From JBFHRE01 sp041591895 (GTDB lineage: Bacteria > Actinomycetota > Acidimicrobiia > Spongiisociales > ZC4RG35), in NCBI GenBank assembly GCA_041591895.1, contig JBFHRE010000008.1:1-36587 (forward strand): 36,587 bases of DNA. Reading direction: 5' to 3'. This document shows, piece by piece, positions 1 to 7,990 of the stretch (position 1 is its first letter; each line of letters starts with the position of its first letter). The position numbers were made by a program, and so were the translations under genes. The notes beneath the pieces were generated by a model, which saw nothing but the letters and a program-made list of their open reading frames with translations, made no database searches and was not told the DNA's origin.

Positions 1-195
1 CTCGGCATGGTGCACCTCGCCGGTGATGAATGGGACCGCCGCGACGAGACCCACCCCGAACGCAGCAGCCATGGCGGCCGCGGCCAGCCATCCGGAGCGC
101 GGTTCGCCGATGAAACGACCCAGGAAGTGGAGAACGATCGCTCCGGCCAGCGGGAAGGCGATGATCAGCCACAGATAGTCGATGACGGCGTCCAC
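1..195 (-). CDS. nuoL: NADH-quinone oxidoreductase subunit L, N-terminal part (cut by window edge)
   Basis: This is the first 65 codons of a gene that continues beyond the left edge. NuoL is an antiporter-like membrane subunit of complex I and takes part in proton translocation. The visible part starts at a GTG (195) four bases after the nuoK stop and reads VDAVIDYLWLIIAFPLAGAI, a first membrane helix; a second helix rich in Ala and Gly follows. An AGGGG sequence at the end of nuoK can serve as its ribosome-binding site. The identity rests on position directly after nuoK and on the hydrophobic N-terminus. The helices that carry the diagnostic Lys and Glu residues are outside the window. Confidence 0.82.
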   Translation of the reverse strand, partial: MDAVIDYLWLIIAFPLAGAIVLHFLGRFIGEPRSGWLAAAAMAAAFGVGLVAAVPFITGEVHHAE

Positions 196-199
196 GGCG

Positions 200-505
200 T
201 CAGCCCCTCAACTCTGCGAGCACATCGACATTGGCCGTCGACCGCTTCCGGAAGATCGCCACGATGATCGCCAACCCGACCACGACCTCGGCGGCGGCGA
301 CCACCAGAACGAAGAAGACCGACACCTGTCCCTCCAGCGACCCCCAAGCCCGGCCGGCCGCAACGAACGTCAGATTGACCGCGTTGAGCATCAATTCGAC
401 GCACATGAACATGATCAGTGCGTTGCGGCGGACGAGGATCCCGACCAGCCCGATCGAGAAGAGGGCCGCGGCGAGCGTCATGTACCAACCGGCGGTGACG
501 ATCAT
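200..505 (-). CDS. nuoK: NADH-quinone oxidoreductase subunit K
   Basis: NuoK is a small membrane subunit of complex I (here 101 residues, the family's usual size). Three hydrophobic helices are visible. The second contains FMCVELMLNAVNL, which carries the conserved membrane-embedded glutamate of the family, and the third contains another glutamate in VVAAAEVVVGLAI. Both acidic residues are on the proton path in characterised complexes I. The ATG overlaps the nuoJ stop by four bases (ATGA), so translation is probably coupled. The GTG of nuoL follows the stop after four bases. Confidence 0.96.
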   Translation of the reverse strand: MIVTAGWYMTLAAALFSIGLVGILVRRNALIMFMCVELMLNAVNLTFVAAGRAWGSLEGQVSVFFVLVVAAAEVVVGLAIIVAIFRKRSTANVDVLAELRG

Positions 506-1026
506 TCCTCGGTGCTCCCATCCCTGCGGTAGTAGGCGAGAGCGATGGCGCCGGCGGCGGCGATGGTGAGGAGAAGAGCCGTCGCCTCGAACGGCAAGAC
601 CCAGGTGGAGAACAGACGATCGGCCAGGTCTTCGATCGGGCCGGGGATCGGAGCGACCCCCTGCGAGCCGGGGGCCCAGGCGAATCTCCCCCCGATGGCG
701 AGCACTCCCCCGGTGACGACAATCGCAAGTGACAGCAATCCGATGTACAGCCGCTGGCGCGGCAACGTCTCGCCGGCGTCTTCAGCCTGATCGACGCCGA
801 TCATCATGATCACGAACAGGAACAGGGTCATCACCGCACCGGCGTAGACGATCACCTGAACCGCCGCCACCAGGTGGGCGAGGTTGATCACATAGATCAC
901 CGCCAGCGAGAACAGGGTTCCGAGCAGACCCATCGCGGCATGGACGGGGTTTCTCGCCAAGACCACCGTCGCCGCGCCGGCGAGCGACGTCAGTCCGAGG
1001 ACGGCGAACAAGAGCAGTTCGATCAT
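502..1026 (-). CDS. nuoJ: NADH-quinone oxidoreductase subunit J
   Basis: NuoJ is a membrane subunit of complex I lying between NuoA/H and NuoK. The 174-residue product starts MIELLLFAVLGL and has five predicted hydrophobic helices. The third includes IVYAGAVMTLFLFVIMMIG, the conserved segment of the family that holds the pi-bulge helix in known structures. I chose the ATG at 1026 because it shares one base with the nuoI stop (TGATG). The open frame extends upstream to 1146, but that part lies inside nuoI and is not membrane-like. The stop overlaps the nuoK start. Confidence 0.95.
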   Translation of the reverse strand: MIELLLFAVLGLTSLAGAATVVLARNPVHAAMGLLGTLFSLAVIYVINLAHLVAAVQVIVYAGAVMTLFLFVIMMIGVDQAEDAGETLPRQRLYIGLLSLAIVVTGGVLAIGGRFAWAPGSQGVAPIPGPIEDLADRLFSTWVLPFEATALLLTIAAAGAIALAYYRRDGSTEE

Positions 1027-1640
1027 CAGGCGTCCCGCTCTTCCTGGCTCGGCTCGGGATCCCACGACGCCGGCCCCGGGGTCCCCTGCCACATCTGCAC
1101 ACCCTCGTAGGCGGCGGAACCGGACGGGGCGGTCGCCCGCACCCAACCGTCGGCCACCTGGAGCTCGTCGTAGTCGGCGTACGGATCGTCGGCGAACATG
1201 TGGGGTACGCCGCCGTCCGGCGTCATCAGCAGTTCGTCCTTGGTGTAGATCCCATCTTCCCGGGAGACGGGTGACATCTCGAAGAGATGGGTCATAGTGA
1301 TCGCCTCGGTCGGACAGGCCTCGACACAGAGCGCACAGAAGATGCAGCGCAGCATGTTGATCTCGTAGACGAATCCGAAGCGTTCACCGGGACTCACCGG
1401 CTCGTCGATCGGGTTGTCCTGTCCCCGCACGTAGATGCAGCGAGCCGGGCAGGCGCCGGCGCACAGCTCACAGCCGATGCACTTCTCCATGCCGTCCGGG
1501 TACCGGTTGAGCACATGGCGCCCATGGAACCGCTGCGGCTTCACCCGGAACTCCTCCGGGTACTTGATGGTGACGGGGTCTTCGAACAGATGGCTGCCCG
1601 TGACCTTGAGGCCCTTGATGATCTCGCGGATCAATCCCAT
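1026..1640 (-). CDS. nuoI: NADH-quinone oxidoreductase subunit I (two [4Fe-4S])
   Basis: NuoI carries clusters N6a and N6b that pass electrons from the NuoG arm to NuoB. Two complete CxxCxxCxxxCP motifs are visible: C54/C57/C60/C64 (CIGCELCAGACP) and C99/C102/C105/C109 (CIFCALCVEACP). The product is 204 residues, somewhat longer than the E. coli protein because of an acidic C-terminal tail of about 60 residues (from about residue 145), as is common in actinobacteria. It lies one base from the nuoH stop and shares one base with nuoJ, so HIJKL forms a tight translational unit. Confidence 0.97.
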   Translation of the reverse strand: MGLIREIIKGLKVTGSHLFEDPVTIKYPEEFRVKPQRFHGRHVLNRYPDGMEKCIGCELCAGACPARCIYVRGQDNPIDEPVSPGERFGFVYEINMLRCIFCALCVEACPTEAITMTHLFEMSPVSREDGIYTKDELLMTPDGGVPHMFADDPYADYDELQVADGWVRATAPSGSAAYEGVQMWQGTPGPASWDPEPSQEERDA

Positions 1641-1641
1641 G

Positions 1642-2754
1642 TCACGCCCCTCCCGGAAGTCCGAACTGGTACAGCGCCGACAGCACCGCGGTCACACCCA
1701 ACCAGGCGAGCGCTCCGGGAATGAGCCGCTTCCAGCCGAGTTGCATGAGCTGGTCATACCTCAGTCGCGGCAGTGTCGCCCGGAGCCAGAAGAACATGAA
1801 GACGATCAGGTACGACTTCAGCAGGAACCACACGGTGGGGAGGATGGCAGACACCCATCCAGGCACGAGACCAACGAACGTGTTCCCCTGCCAGCCCCCG
1901 AGGAAGAGAGTCGCCCCGATCGCCGACATCGAGAAGATGTTGATGTACTCGGCGAGGAAGAACATGGCGAACCGGATCCCGGAGTACTCGGTGTGAAATC
2001 CACCGACCAGCTCCTGCTCGGCCTCGACCAGGTCGAACGGCGCCCGGTTCGTCTCGGCGACGGCGGCGATGAAGAAGATGATGAAGGCCCCGAACTGGCC
2101 GAACAGGTTCCAGTTCGGCAGCCAGCCGAGAACGGCGGGTAGCTCCGGGAACGTGTTGCGGAGCTGTCCACCCTGGCGGGCCACGATCTCGGACAGCGAG
2201 AGGGTCCCCGAACCGCCGCCCTGGTTCGAGGTGAACAGCACCACCGAGACCATCGCCAACCCGAGGGCGGCTTCGTAGGAGATCGCCTGGGCGGTCGCCC
2301 GCACCCCACCGAGCAGCGGGTACTTCGATCCCGAGGACCATCCGGCCAGCACCACCGCGTACACCGCCATCGAGGACATCGCCAGGATGAACAGGATTCC
2401 CACGTTCAGCTCGGCTCCCTGCAACGGCACTTCGCGACCGGCGATGGTCAAGGGTGCCCCCCACGGAACCACCATGAAGATGAGAAAGGCCGGAATCGCC
2501 GCCAGAAACGGCGCCAGCAGATACATCCCGAGCTCGGCCTTGTTCGGGGTCACCTGCTCCTTGAAGAACAGCTTGAGCCCATCCGCCAGGGTCTGGAGGA
2601 TGCCGAACGGGCCGGCCCGATCGGGTCCGATCCGGGATTGCATCCAGGAGACGACCTTCCGCTCGAGCCAGACGTTCAAGAGCGTGAGCAGCATCAACAG
2701 GACAAAGACCGCGAGGACGCGGCCGATCACGATCAAGAAGTCGGCGAGTTCCAT
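1642..2754 (-). CDS. nuoH: NADH-quinone oxidoreductase subunit H
   Basis: NuoH forms the quinone-chamber membrane subunit of complex I. Family hallmarks are present: ERKVVSWMQSRIGPDRAGPFG in the first cytoplasmic loop region, AETNRAPFDLVEAEQELVGG in the large charged loop facing the quinone site, and GFHTEYSGIRFAMFFLAEY after it. About eight hydrophobic helices are expected over 370 residues. I chose the ATG at 2754; a TTG one codon upstream is also open and would give MMEL. Neither has a strong ribosome-binding site. It is the first gene of the third nuo block, and the next gene upstream ends at 2901, so a promoter is likely in the 146-base gap. Confidence 0.96.
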   Translation of the reverse strand: MELADFLIVIGRVLAVFVLLMLLTLLNVWLERKVVSWMQSRIGPDRAGPFGILQTLADGLKLFFKEQVTPNKAELGMYLLAPFLAAIPAFLIFMVVPWGAPLTIAGREVPLQGAELNVGILFILAMSSMAVYAVVLAGWSSGSKYPLLGGVRATAQAISYEAALGLAMVSVVLFTSNQGGGSGTLSLSEIVARQGGQLRNTFPELPAVLGWLPNWNLFGQFGAFIIFFIAAVAETNRAPFDLVEAEQELVGGFHTEYSGIRFAMFFLAEYINIFSMSAIGATLFLGGWQGNTFVGLVPGWVSAILPTVWFLLKSYLIVFMFFWLRATLPRLRYDQLMQLGWKRLIPGALAWLGVTAVLSALYQFGLPGGA

Positions 2755-2900
2755 CAACGAGCCCGGATGATCACAGCGAGGGCCGAGGATAGGGATCGGC
2801 GAGCAAGGGGAACAAACTCATCCGGCCGGCCTCGGGCCGGGCGACGCCGGACGTCGGCTGCCAGTCGCCGGCCATCGTTCACCCTCCGAGTCGGGCGAAC
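2755..2900. other. Intergenic region with a short hairpin, upstream of nuoH
   Basis: This 146-base gap separates the amine oxidase gene from nuoH. An inverted repeat CCGGCC (2822-2827) / GGCCGG (2835-2840) with a seven-base loop lies about 60 bases after the amine oxidase stop and may act as a terminator, but it has no T-run. A promoter for the nuoH-L block would have to lie here. I cannot name convincing -35/-10 boxes. Confidence 0.3.
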
Positions 2901-4139
2901 TCAGTACGTTGCCAACAATGCCCGGGCGGCGCGGAGCCCCGACAAGACCGCGCCGTTCATGGTTCCCGATCCGTTCGTGTGCTCGCCGGCGAACACGACT
3001 CCGCTGCCAGGGTTCCAGGCCGCATCGACCGCAACCCGATCGCCCACTGCGGAGTAACAACCACGACTCCAGGGATCTACCGACCAGTCGTACATCAGCG
3101 GCTCACCCAGCAACCGCACCGAGGGCAAAACACTCGACACCGCCTCTGCCCAGGTGGAGACGCCCCCGGCAACCTCGAGTTCGGCCAAGGTGCCGGCAGA
3201 TCCGGCGAAGGCAGTGATCGCCCGGCGGATCGAACCGTCGCTCTCCAGCCCCGACCACGCCCACCAGCTCGAGGTGGTCGGCTGGACAGCCACGAGCGGC
3301 GGGTCGGCGGCAGCGAATGCGAGCTTGGCGGCCCGGCCCATCGGGACCCGGGCCCAGACGGCTCGAATCGACCCGGGGACCACGGCTCCGAGATCGATCC
3401 CCGCCACCAGCGACGCCGGCACCGCGACCACGACCGCATCACATGCCAGCTCGACACTTCCGGCCCGGCCGGTGGCGGCCACCTCCAGGCCCCCGGCACC
3501 CCTCCCGACCCGGATCACCCGCATTTCGGTCTCGACGTCGAGTCCGGAGGCGAGTTCCTCGGCCAGTCGCTGGTTCCCGCCGTCGATCCGGAAGTACCTC
3601 CGACCGTCCGCAAGAGCGAAGGAGTGCTGGAGGTCGTCGGCCGGCACCCGGTCGAGGTCCACCGCCCACGAGGCGGTGAGACGGGCCCTCAACAACTCGC
3701 GGACCGGGTTCGACAACCGGAGAGCGTCCAGGAACTCGGCAGCCGAGATCCCGGCGCCGAAACCGGCCTCGAGATGGGAACGGGCCATGGCCATGGCATC
3801 GATCTGCGCCGGATTTGTCGGTTCCGGGCCGGGGACGGCGGTGCGGACCGCGAAATCCAGCCCGGTGTCGACCGCCTCCAGGCCGACCTCACGCACCAGG
3901 TCGAGCAGAGGCGTGTCGTGCTCGTCGATCCACTCGCCCCCCAGTTCCACCACGGCGCCGTTGTCGAGCCTGGCACTCCACACCCGCCCACCCAGGCGAT
4001 TCCGTGCTTCGAACACGGTGACGTGGCATCCGTGGCTGCGAAGTTGTCGGGCTGCGACCAGACCGGCGAGGCCGGCGCCGACGACCACGACTCGTGCCGG
4101 CGGGAGAAGAGCCGGCGATGTCGAAGCCGGCGGGGACAT
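2901..4139 (-). CDS. Flavin-containing amine oxidase (MAO-like)
   Basis: This is a 412-residue FAD-dependent amine oxidase of the monoamine/polyamine oxidase fold. The N-terminal dinucleotide fold reads VVVVGAGLAGLVAARQL (about residues 18-34), followed by EARNRLGGRVWS and GGEWI. The C-terminal FAD motif is FAGEHTNGSGTMNGAVLSGL (about 383-402). Just before it, WSRGCYSAVG places Cys361 where monoamine oxidases A and B carry the cysteine that binds FAD covalently (SGGCYT), so the flavin may be covalently bound. The amine substrate cannot be told from sequence. The gene starts three bases after the stress-protein stop, in an apparent operon terC-usp-oxidase. No twin-arginine or secretion signal is visible, so it is probably cytoplasmic. 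Confidence 0.87.
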   Translation of the reverse strand: MSPPASTSPALLPPARVVVVGAGLAGLVAARQLRSHGCHVTVFEARNRLGGRVWSARLDNGAVVELGGEWIDEHDTPLLDLVREVGLEAVDTGLDFAVRTAVPGPEPTNPAQIDAMAMARSHLEAGFGAGISAAEFLDALRLSNPVRELLRARLTASWAVDLDRVPADDLQHSFALADGRRYFRIDGGNQRLAEELASGLDVETEMRVIRVGRGAGGLEVAATGRAGSVELACDAVVVAVPASLVAGIDLGAVVPGSIRAVWARVPMGRAAKLAFAAADPPLVAVQPTTSSWWAWSGLESDGSIRRAITAFAGSAGTLAELEVAGGVSTWAEAVSSVLPSVRLLGEPLMYDWSVDPWSRGCYSAVGDRVAVDAAWNPGSGVVFAGEHTNGSGTMNGAVLSGLRAARALLATY

Positions 4140-4142
4140 CGA

Positions 4143-4571
4143 TCAGCCCGGCGTCGGGACCACCAGCACCGGTCTCGTGCTGGCCTGCACCACCTTCGAA
4201 GAAGTGCTGCCCATCGTCAACATCTGCAAACGGCCGATCCCGCGGGCCCCGACCGCGATGAGATCGGCGTCCTCCTCGTCTGCGAGGTCCAGCAACACCT
4301 CGGCGGGGCTGCCATGGGCCACCCGGGTCCTGAGACCGACATCCCGATCCCGGACCGGAGCCGCCCATTCGTTCTCGAGAGTCTCCGTCACCTGCGCCTC
4401 GACCTCGCTGAATCCCCCGTCCGGCCCGAGTCGGTCGAGATGAGCCAGCGGCTCGAAGGTGTGCACGAGCACCACTTCGCCCCCCAGTCGCGAGGCGAGA
4501 TCGGCCGCCACTTCCACTGCGCGCTGGGCGTTGTCGGAGCCATCGGTCCCGACCACGATCGTGTACGTCAT
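4143..4571 (-). CDS. Universal stress protein (UspA family, ATP-binding type)
   Basis: This 142-residue single-domain protein starts MTYTIVVGTDGSDNAQRAV, the usual N-terminal strand and nucleotide loop of the family. Near the C-terminus it has GARG followed after nine residues by GST, the G-x2-G-x9-G-S/T signature of ATP-binding members. I chose the ATG at 4571 because it overlaps the terC stop (ATGA) and has GGAGG nine bases upstream. A longer open frame to 4679 has no family similarity. Such proteins act in stress survival, but the specific role here is unknown. It is probably co-transcribed with terC and the amine oxidase. Confidence 0.93.
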   Translation of the reverse strand: MTYTIVVGTDGSDNAQRAVEVAADLASRLGGEVVLVHTFEPLAHLDRLGPDGGFSEVEAQVTETLENEWAAPVRDRDVGLRTRVAHGSPAEVLLDLADEEDADLIAVGARGIGRLQMLTMGSTSSKVVQASTRPVLVVPTPG

Positions 4572-5548
4572 ACCGCCACCTCCTCGGATTCCTTGCTCGC
4601 CCTCAACGACAGCACAACCGTGACCGTGAGGATGACGGCGATGATGGCGAGGGACAGGTACGAGTTGATGTGATACCAATGCGACAGGATCATCTTGAAG
4701 CCGACGTAGGCGAGGATGATCCCCAGACCCTGGCTCAGGTACACGAGCCTGTCATGGGCGCCGGCGAGCAGGAAGTACAACGCCCGAAGCCCGAGGATGG
4801 CGAGGGCGTTGGAGCTGAAGACGATGAACGGATCCCGGCTGACGGCGAGGATGGCGGGCACGGAGTCCACGGCGAAGACGACGTCCGTCGCCTCGACGAC
4901 CACCAGCACCACGAACAGCGGAGTTGCCAGCCGGCGGCCGTTCTCCCGGGTGAACAACTTCTGGCCGTCGAACGTCGACGTCACCGGCACCAACCGCCGA
5001 ACCACTTTGAGGACCGGGTTGCGCTCGGGATGGATCTCCTCACCGGCATGAGACCAGACCCTCCACGCGGTGTACAGCAAGAGGCCTCCGAACACGAACA
5101 ACAGCCAGTCGAGCCTCTCGAGCAGGGCCACCCCGGCAAAGATGAAGATCGCCCGGAGAACCAGTGCCCCGAAGATCCCCCAGAAGAGGACGCGGTGCTG
5201 GAACTTGTTCGGCACGGCGAAATAGGAGAAGACGACCGCCCAGACGAACACGTTGTCCACGGACAGCGATTTCTCGATCACGTAGCCGGTGATGTACTGC
5301 CCGGCCGCCTCTGAGCCCAGGGTCCACCACACGACCCCGGTGAAGGCGACACCGAGGGCTATCCAACCGGCGGAGGTGATGGAGGCCTCTCGCATCGAGA
5401 TCTCGTGTGCCTCGCGATGGAACACGAACAGGTCGAGAAGGAGCAAGAGCGCGACCCCGACGAGGAACGCGACCCAGAGCCATCCGGGCACGTCGAAGCG
5501 GCGCAGGGCGCCCGTCGATGCTTCAGCAGCGAGCAGATAGGGAATCAT
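4568..5548 (-). CDS. TerC family integral membrane protein
   Basis: This 326-residue membrane protein has seven to nine helices and two TerC hallmarks: SLSVDNVFVWAVVFSYF and, in the second half, ATDVVFAVDSVPAILAV followed by FSSNALAILGLRALYF. The paired acidic residues in these helices (VDNVF and TDVVFAVDS) are typical of the family. Members are linked to metal (manganese) export or metalation of exported proteins and to tellurite resistance. The start at 5548 (ATG) begins MIPYLLAAEAS; the open frame continues upstream across the divergent sigma-factor gene, which is a shadow. It is the first gene of the operon terC-usp-amine oxidase. Confidence 0.92.
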   Translation of the reverse strand: MIPYLLAAEASTGALRRFDVPGWLWVAFLVGVALLLLLDLFVFHREAHEISMREASITSAGWIALGVAFTGVVWWTLGSEAAGQYITGYVIEKSLSVDNVFVWAVVFSYFAVPNKFQHRVLFWGIFGALVLRAIFIFAGVALLERLDWLLFVFGGLLLYTAWRVWSHAGEEIHPERNPVLKVVRRLVPVTSTFDGQKLFTRENGRRLATPLFVVLVVVEATDVVFAVDSVPAILAVSRDPFIVFSSNALAILGLRALYFLLAGAHDRLVYLSQGLGIILAYVGFKMILSHWYHINSYLSLAIIAVILTVTVVLSLRASKESEEVAV

Positions 5549-5602
5549 GTCGGATGCACGGTAAACGCTCCGGCCACCAACCCTGAAAGGGCCGGTAAAC
5601 CA

Positions 5603-5629
5603 GAACCGGGTTCCGACGGTGTGAGGGTT
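5603..5629 (+). promoter_or_regulatory. Possible ECF-type promoter of the sigma/partner operon
   Basis: Between the divergent terC and sigma genes, GAACC (5603-5607) is followed after 18 bases by GGTT (5626-5629), which resembles the GGAAC / CGTT boxes of actinobacterial ECF promoters. GAACC is also one arm of an 11-base inverted repeat GAACC-G-GGTTC (5603-5613). A CGGTAAAC octamer occurs twice in the same gap (5559-5566 and 5593-5600). Autoregulation by the adjacent sigma factor is an inference. Confidence 0.3.
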
Positions 5630-5650
5630 GTGAGTGCCACACTTCGAGTC

Positions 5651-6139
5651 ATGAGGCCGATGGAGGCGAACGGGTCGTTTGAAGCCTTCTACCGCCGGGA
5701 GTTCTCCCCGATGGTGAAGCTCGCCGCCGCCGTCACCGGCAGCCATCTCCAGGCCGAAGACATCGCCCAGGAGGCAATGTCGAGGGCGCACCGGAAATGG
5801 GAGCAGATCTCCGAGTACGACAAGCCCGGCGCCTGGCTGCGCCGGGTCACGATCAACCTGGCGCTCTCGACCCGGAGCCGACTGGCGCTCGACGTCAAGG
5901 CCCGGCTCAAGCTCGGGCCGCCGGCCGTGGTGCCGGCCCCGGCCGAACCACACGACGAGGTGTGGGCGGCGGTCCGCAGGCTTCCGGGCAACCAACGAGC
6001 CGCGATCGCCCTCCACTACCTCGAGGACCGATCGGTGACCGAGATCGCGGAGGCTCTCGGATGTTCCGAGGCCACCGCCAAGGTGCATCTGCACCGGGGC
6101 CGCAAGGCGTTGATGGAGATGCTGGAGGATGAACGATGA
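5651..6139 (+). CDS. RNA polymerase sigma factor, ECF/SigE-like family
   Basis: This 162-residue protein has only sigma regions 2 and 4. Region 2 includes FEAFYRREFSPMVKLAAAV and the core-binding segment AEDIAQEAMSRAHRKW, followed by the -10 recognition segment near PGAWLRRVTINLALS. Region 4 has LPGNQRAAIALHYLEDRS and the helix-turn-helix VTEIAEALGCSEATAKVHL ending HRGRKAL. This is the pattern of SigE-family actinobacterial ECF factors. In-frame alternatives are GTG at 5621 and 5630 and ATG at 5660; I chose ATG 5651. The stop overlaps the next gene (ATGA), a membrane protein with a short cytoplasmic N-terminus, which is the expected arrangement for a sigma/anti-sigma pair. Confidence 0.9.
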   Translation: MRPMEANGSFEAFYRREFSPMVKLAAAVTGSHLQAEDIAQEAMSRAHRKWEQISEYDKPGAWLRRVTINLALSTRSRLALDVKARLKLGPPAVVPAPAEPHDEVWAAVRRLPGNQRAAIALHYLEDRSVTEIAEALGCSEATAKVHLHRGRKALMEMLEDER

Positions 6140-7914
6140 ACCCCGAAGACCGCATCCGAGCCGCATTCGAAGAGCTCTCGGACCGGGTGCCGCTCGAGCC
6201 CACCCGGCCGTTGACGACAGGGCGCACGGCGCGTTTCGTGCCTGCCCTGGCCGGAGCCATGGCCGTCGCGGCGGTGATCGGCGGGATCGCGCTTCTACAA
6301 CTGCTCCCCGGCGACCCACCCGACTCGGTGCCACCCGCGACCAACACCACGGCCGTCACCAGCGTGCCGCCCACCTCCGAACCGGGCACATCGTCGACCA
6401 CCACCCCGAGCACGGTGGACCTCAACCGATTCCGGGTCGACACCGAGCGGGTGGCTGCGGACACCTCCGACCCGTTCCTCAACGTCCGCCGGGGCCCCGG
6501 CGTCGGAAACGACCTGCTCGCCAAGCTCCCGCCGACGTACCGGGGCCTCGCCTGGACCGGCGCCAGCGACACGACCGAGGACGGAGCCACCTGGTATGAG
6601 GTCGAGTTGCTGCACCCGCTCCCCGGGGTCAGCCCGGCCGAGCCGCTCGAGGGTTCGAATCCCAGCGGCTGGGTGAACGCGGCCTACCTGCTGCCGCTCG
6701 AGGATGGGATCTCCGTGGGGCAGAGTGACCTGCCGGCCTGCTCGGGCGAGTCGGAATTCGGAGGCGGGCAAGGCGGCGTGAGCTATGTCTCGTCGCTCGA
6801 GACCGCCCGGTTGACGGCGAACTGCGTGCGCATCGTCGTCGGATTCGGATTCGGTACCGGCGCTTTCGAGTGGACCGGTGTCACCGGCGACCTGCTCACC
6901 ACACCTCCCTCCTGGCAGGAGCGGATCAGCCCCTGGCCCCTGTCGATCGCCCTCCCCGACAGCGCGGCGGCGTGGCCGGCCGCGACCCAGGCAGACGGAG
7001 TGTTCGTGGTCCGCCAGCCCGATCTGGGCCTCGGACTCATGTCGTTGCTCCCCGCCGACCAGGTGACGGTGCGAACGTTCGAAGGCTGGCTCGTGATCGA
7101 TCTCGAGGGTGGCTCGCAGACCCTGCCACCGTCCGGCGCCGGCATCCAGCTGACGGCCGAACCCTTCGCGGCGGCCGGATCGATCGAGGTCATCGGGATC
7201 GCCCGGCCGTTCGAGGCCACGCTAGGCGCGACCGTGCTGGACTCGAGTGGCAACCCGGTCGAAGCGATCTGGTCGGGGAGCAGCTTCCTCGGGACGGTGC
7301 GGGGCGACACCTACGCGGTGATGACCAACGACTGGACGGAGGCCTGGGGGCGGTTCGCGGTCCGGGCCGAAGGGCTCGAACCGGGCGACTACGTGATCTC
7401 CCTCACCGGAGACGGCGGCTCCGACCAGCCCCGCACCCTCGACATCCCGTTCACGGTCGATGAGGCCGGCAGTGGCGTCTCGGCACCTTCCGAGCTGGGC
7501 AACACGGTCGCAGCGGCTCTGGCCGGATTCGCGACCGGCGGCAACCCGTGGCCGCTGGCCGACGCGGTGACGCTGCGGTTGGGCCTTGTCGAGTCGGTCA
7601 GCGTTCCGGCGAGCCAGCTCGCCTCGCCGGAGGCCTGGGTGGTCGACGCCGACGAGTTCAACGGCTACTCGGGCCCATTCGACCTCCTGGACCGGCTGCG
7701 CCGCAACCAGCACTATTCGGTGGCAGAAGCTCGTGCGGTCGACCATTGCGCATCGCCCCCGATCGACTTCTGGCCCGGCGAGGAGGTGTCGCCGATGCCG
7801 ATCCACATCCGGCCGATCGGGATCGACAGCTGTCTGATGTGGTTCGACCTCGTGGTGCGGCTCGACGCCGACAACCGGATCACCGAGGTGGTTCTGGACC
7901 TCTACGAACCGTGA
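6136..7914 (+). CDS. Membrane-anchored partner of the sigma factor with SH3-like and Gmad2-like domains
   Basis: The 592-residue product has a cytoplasmic segment of about 33 residues, one membrane helix (about 34-57), a Thr/Ser/Pro-rich stalk to about 95, and then a large external part. Residues about 105-190 look like a bacterial SH3 domain: FLNVRRGPGVGNDLLAKL, then WYEV and GWVNAAYLLPL. Residues about 345-430 (IEVIGIARPFEATLGATV, then GDYVISLTGDGG) resemble the immunoglobulin-like Gmad2 domain. The last 140 residues are not recognised. The ATGA overlap with the sigma gene suggests that the short cytoplasmic part acts as an anti-sigma segment and that the outer domains sense the cell envelope. 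No classical zinc-binding anti-sigma motif is present, so this role is inferred from context. Confidence 0.75.
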   Translation: MNPEDRIRAAFEELSDRVPLEPTRPLTTGRTARFVPALAGAMAVAAVIGGIALLQLLPGDPPDSVPPATNTTAVTSVPPTSEPGTSSTTTPSTVDLNRFRVDTERVAADTSDPFLNVRRGPGVGNDLLAKLPPTYRGLAWTGASDTTEDGATWYEVELLHPLPGVSPAEPLEGSNPSGWVNAAYLLPLEDGISVGQSDLPACSGESEFGGGQGGVSYVSSLETARLTANCVRIVVGFGFGTGAFEWTGVTGDLLTTPPSWQERISPWPLSIALPDSAAAWPAATQADGVFVVRQPDLGLGLMSLLPADQVTVRTFEGWLVIDLEGGSQTLPPSGAGIQLTAEPFAAAGSIEVIGIARPFEATLGATVLDSSGNPVEAIWSGSSFLGTVRGDTYAVMTNDWTEAWGRFAVRAEGLEPGDYVISLTGDGGSDQPRTLDIPFTVDEAGSGVSAPSELGNTVAAALAGFATGGNPWPLADAVTLRLGLVESVSVPASQLASPEAWVVDADEFNGYSGPFDLLDRLRRNQHYSVAEARAVDHCASPPIDFWPGEEVSPMPIHIRPIGIDSCLMWFDLVVRLDADNRITEVVLDLYEP

Positions 7915-7990
7915 TCCCCAACCTCCCCCCCCCTCACCGACGCACACCGTCAACAACCGACACAGGAACGGGGAAGAAGGGGTGAGGTGC
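7915..7990. terminator. Possible bidirectional terminator region between convergent genes
   Basis: The sigma-partner gene and nuoG converge here. A run of C (7925-7933) leads into CCTCACC (7932-7938), and its complement GGTGAGG lies at 7981-7987, so a seven-pair stem with a loop of about 42 bases can form. There is no T-run on either strand. This is weak evidence of termination. Confidence 0.25.

Noticed and set aside
6650..6664. GGGTTCGAATCCC resembles a tRNA T-arm
   Set aside because: No acceptor, D or anticodon arm fits around it, and it lies inside a well-supported coding sequence (PLEGSNPSGW).
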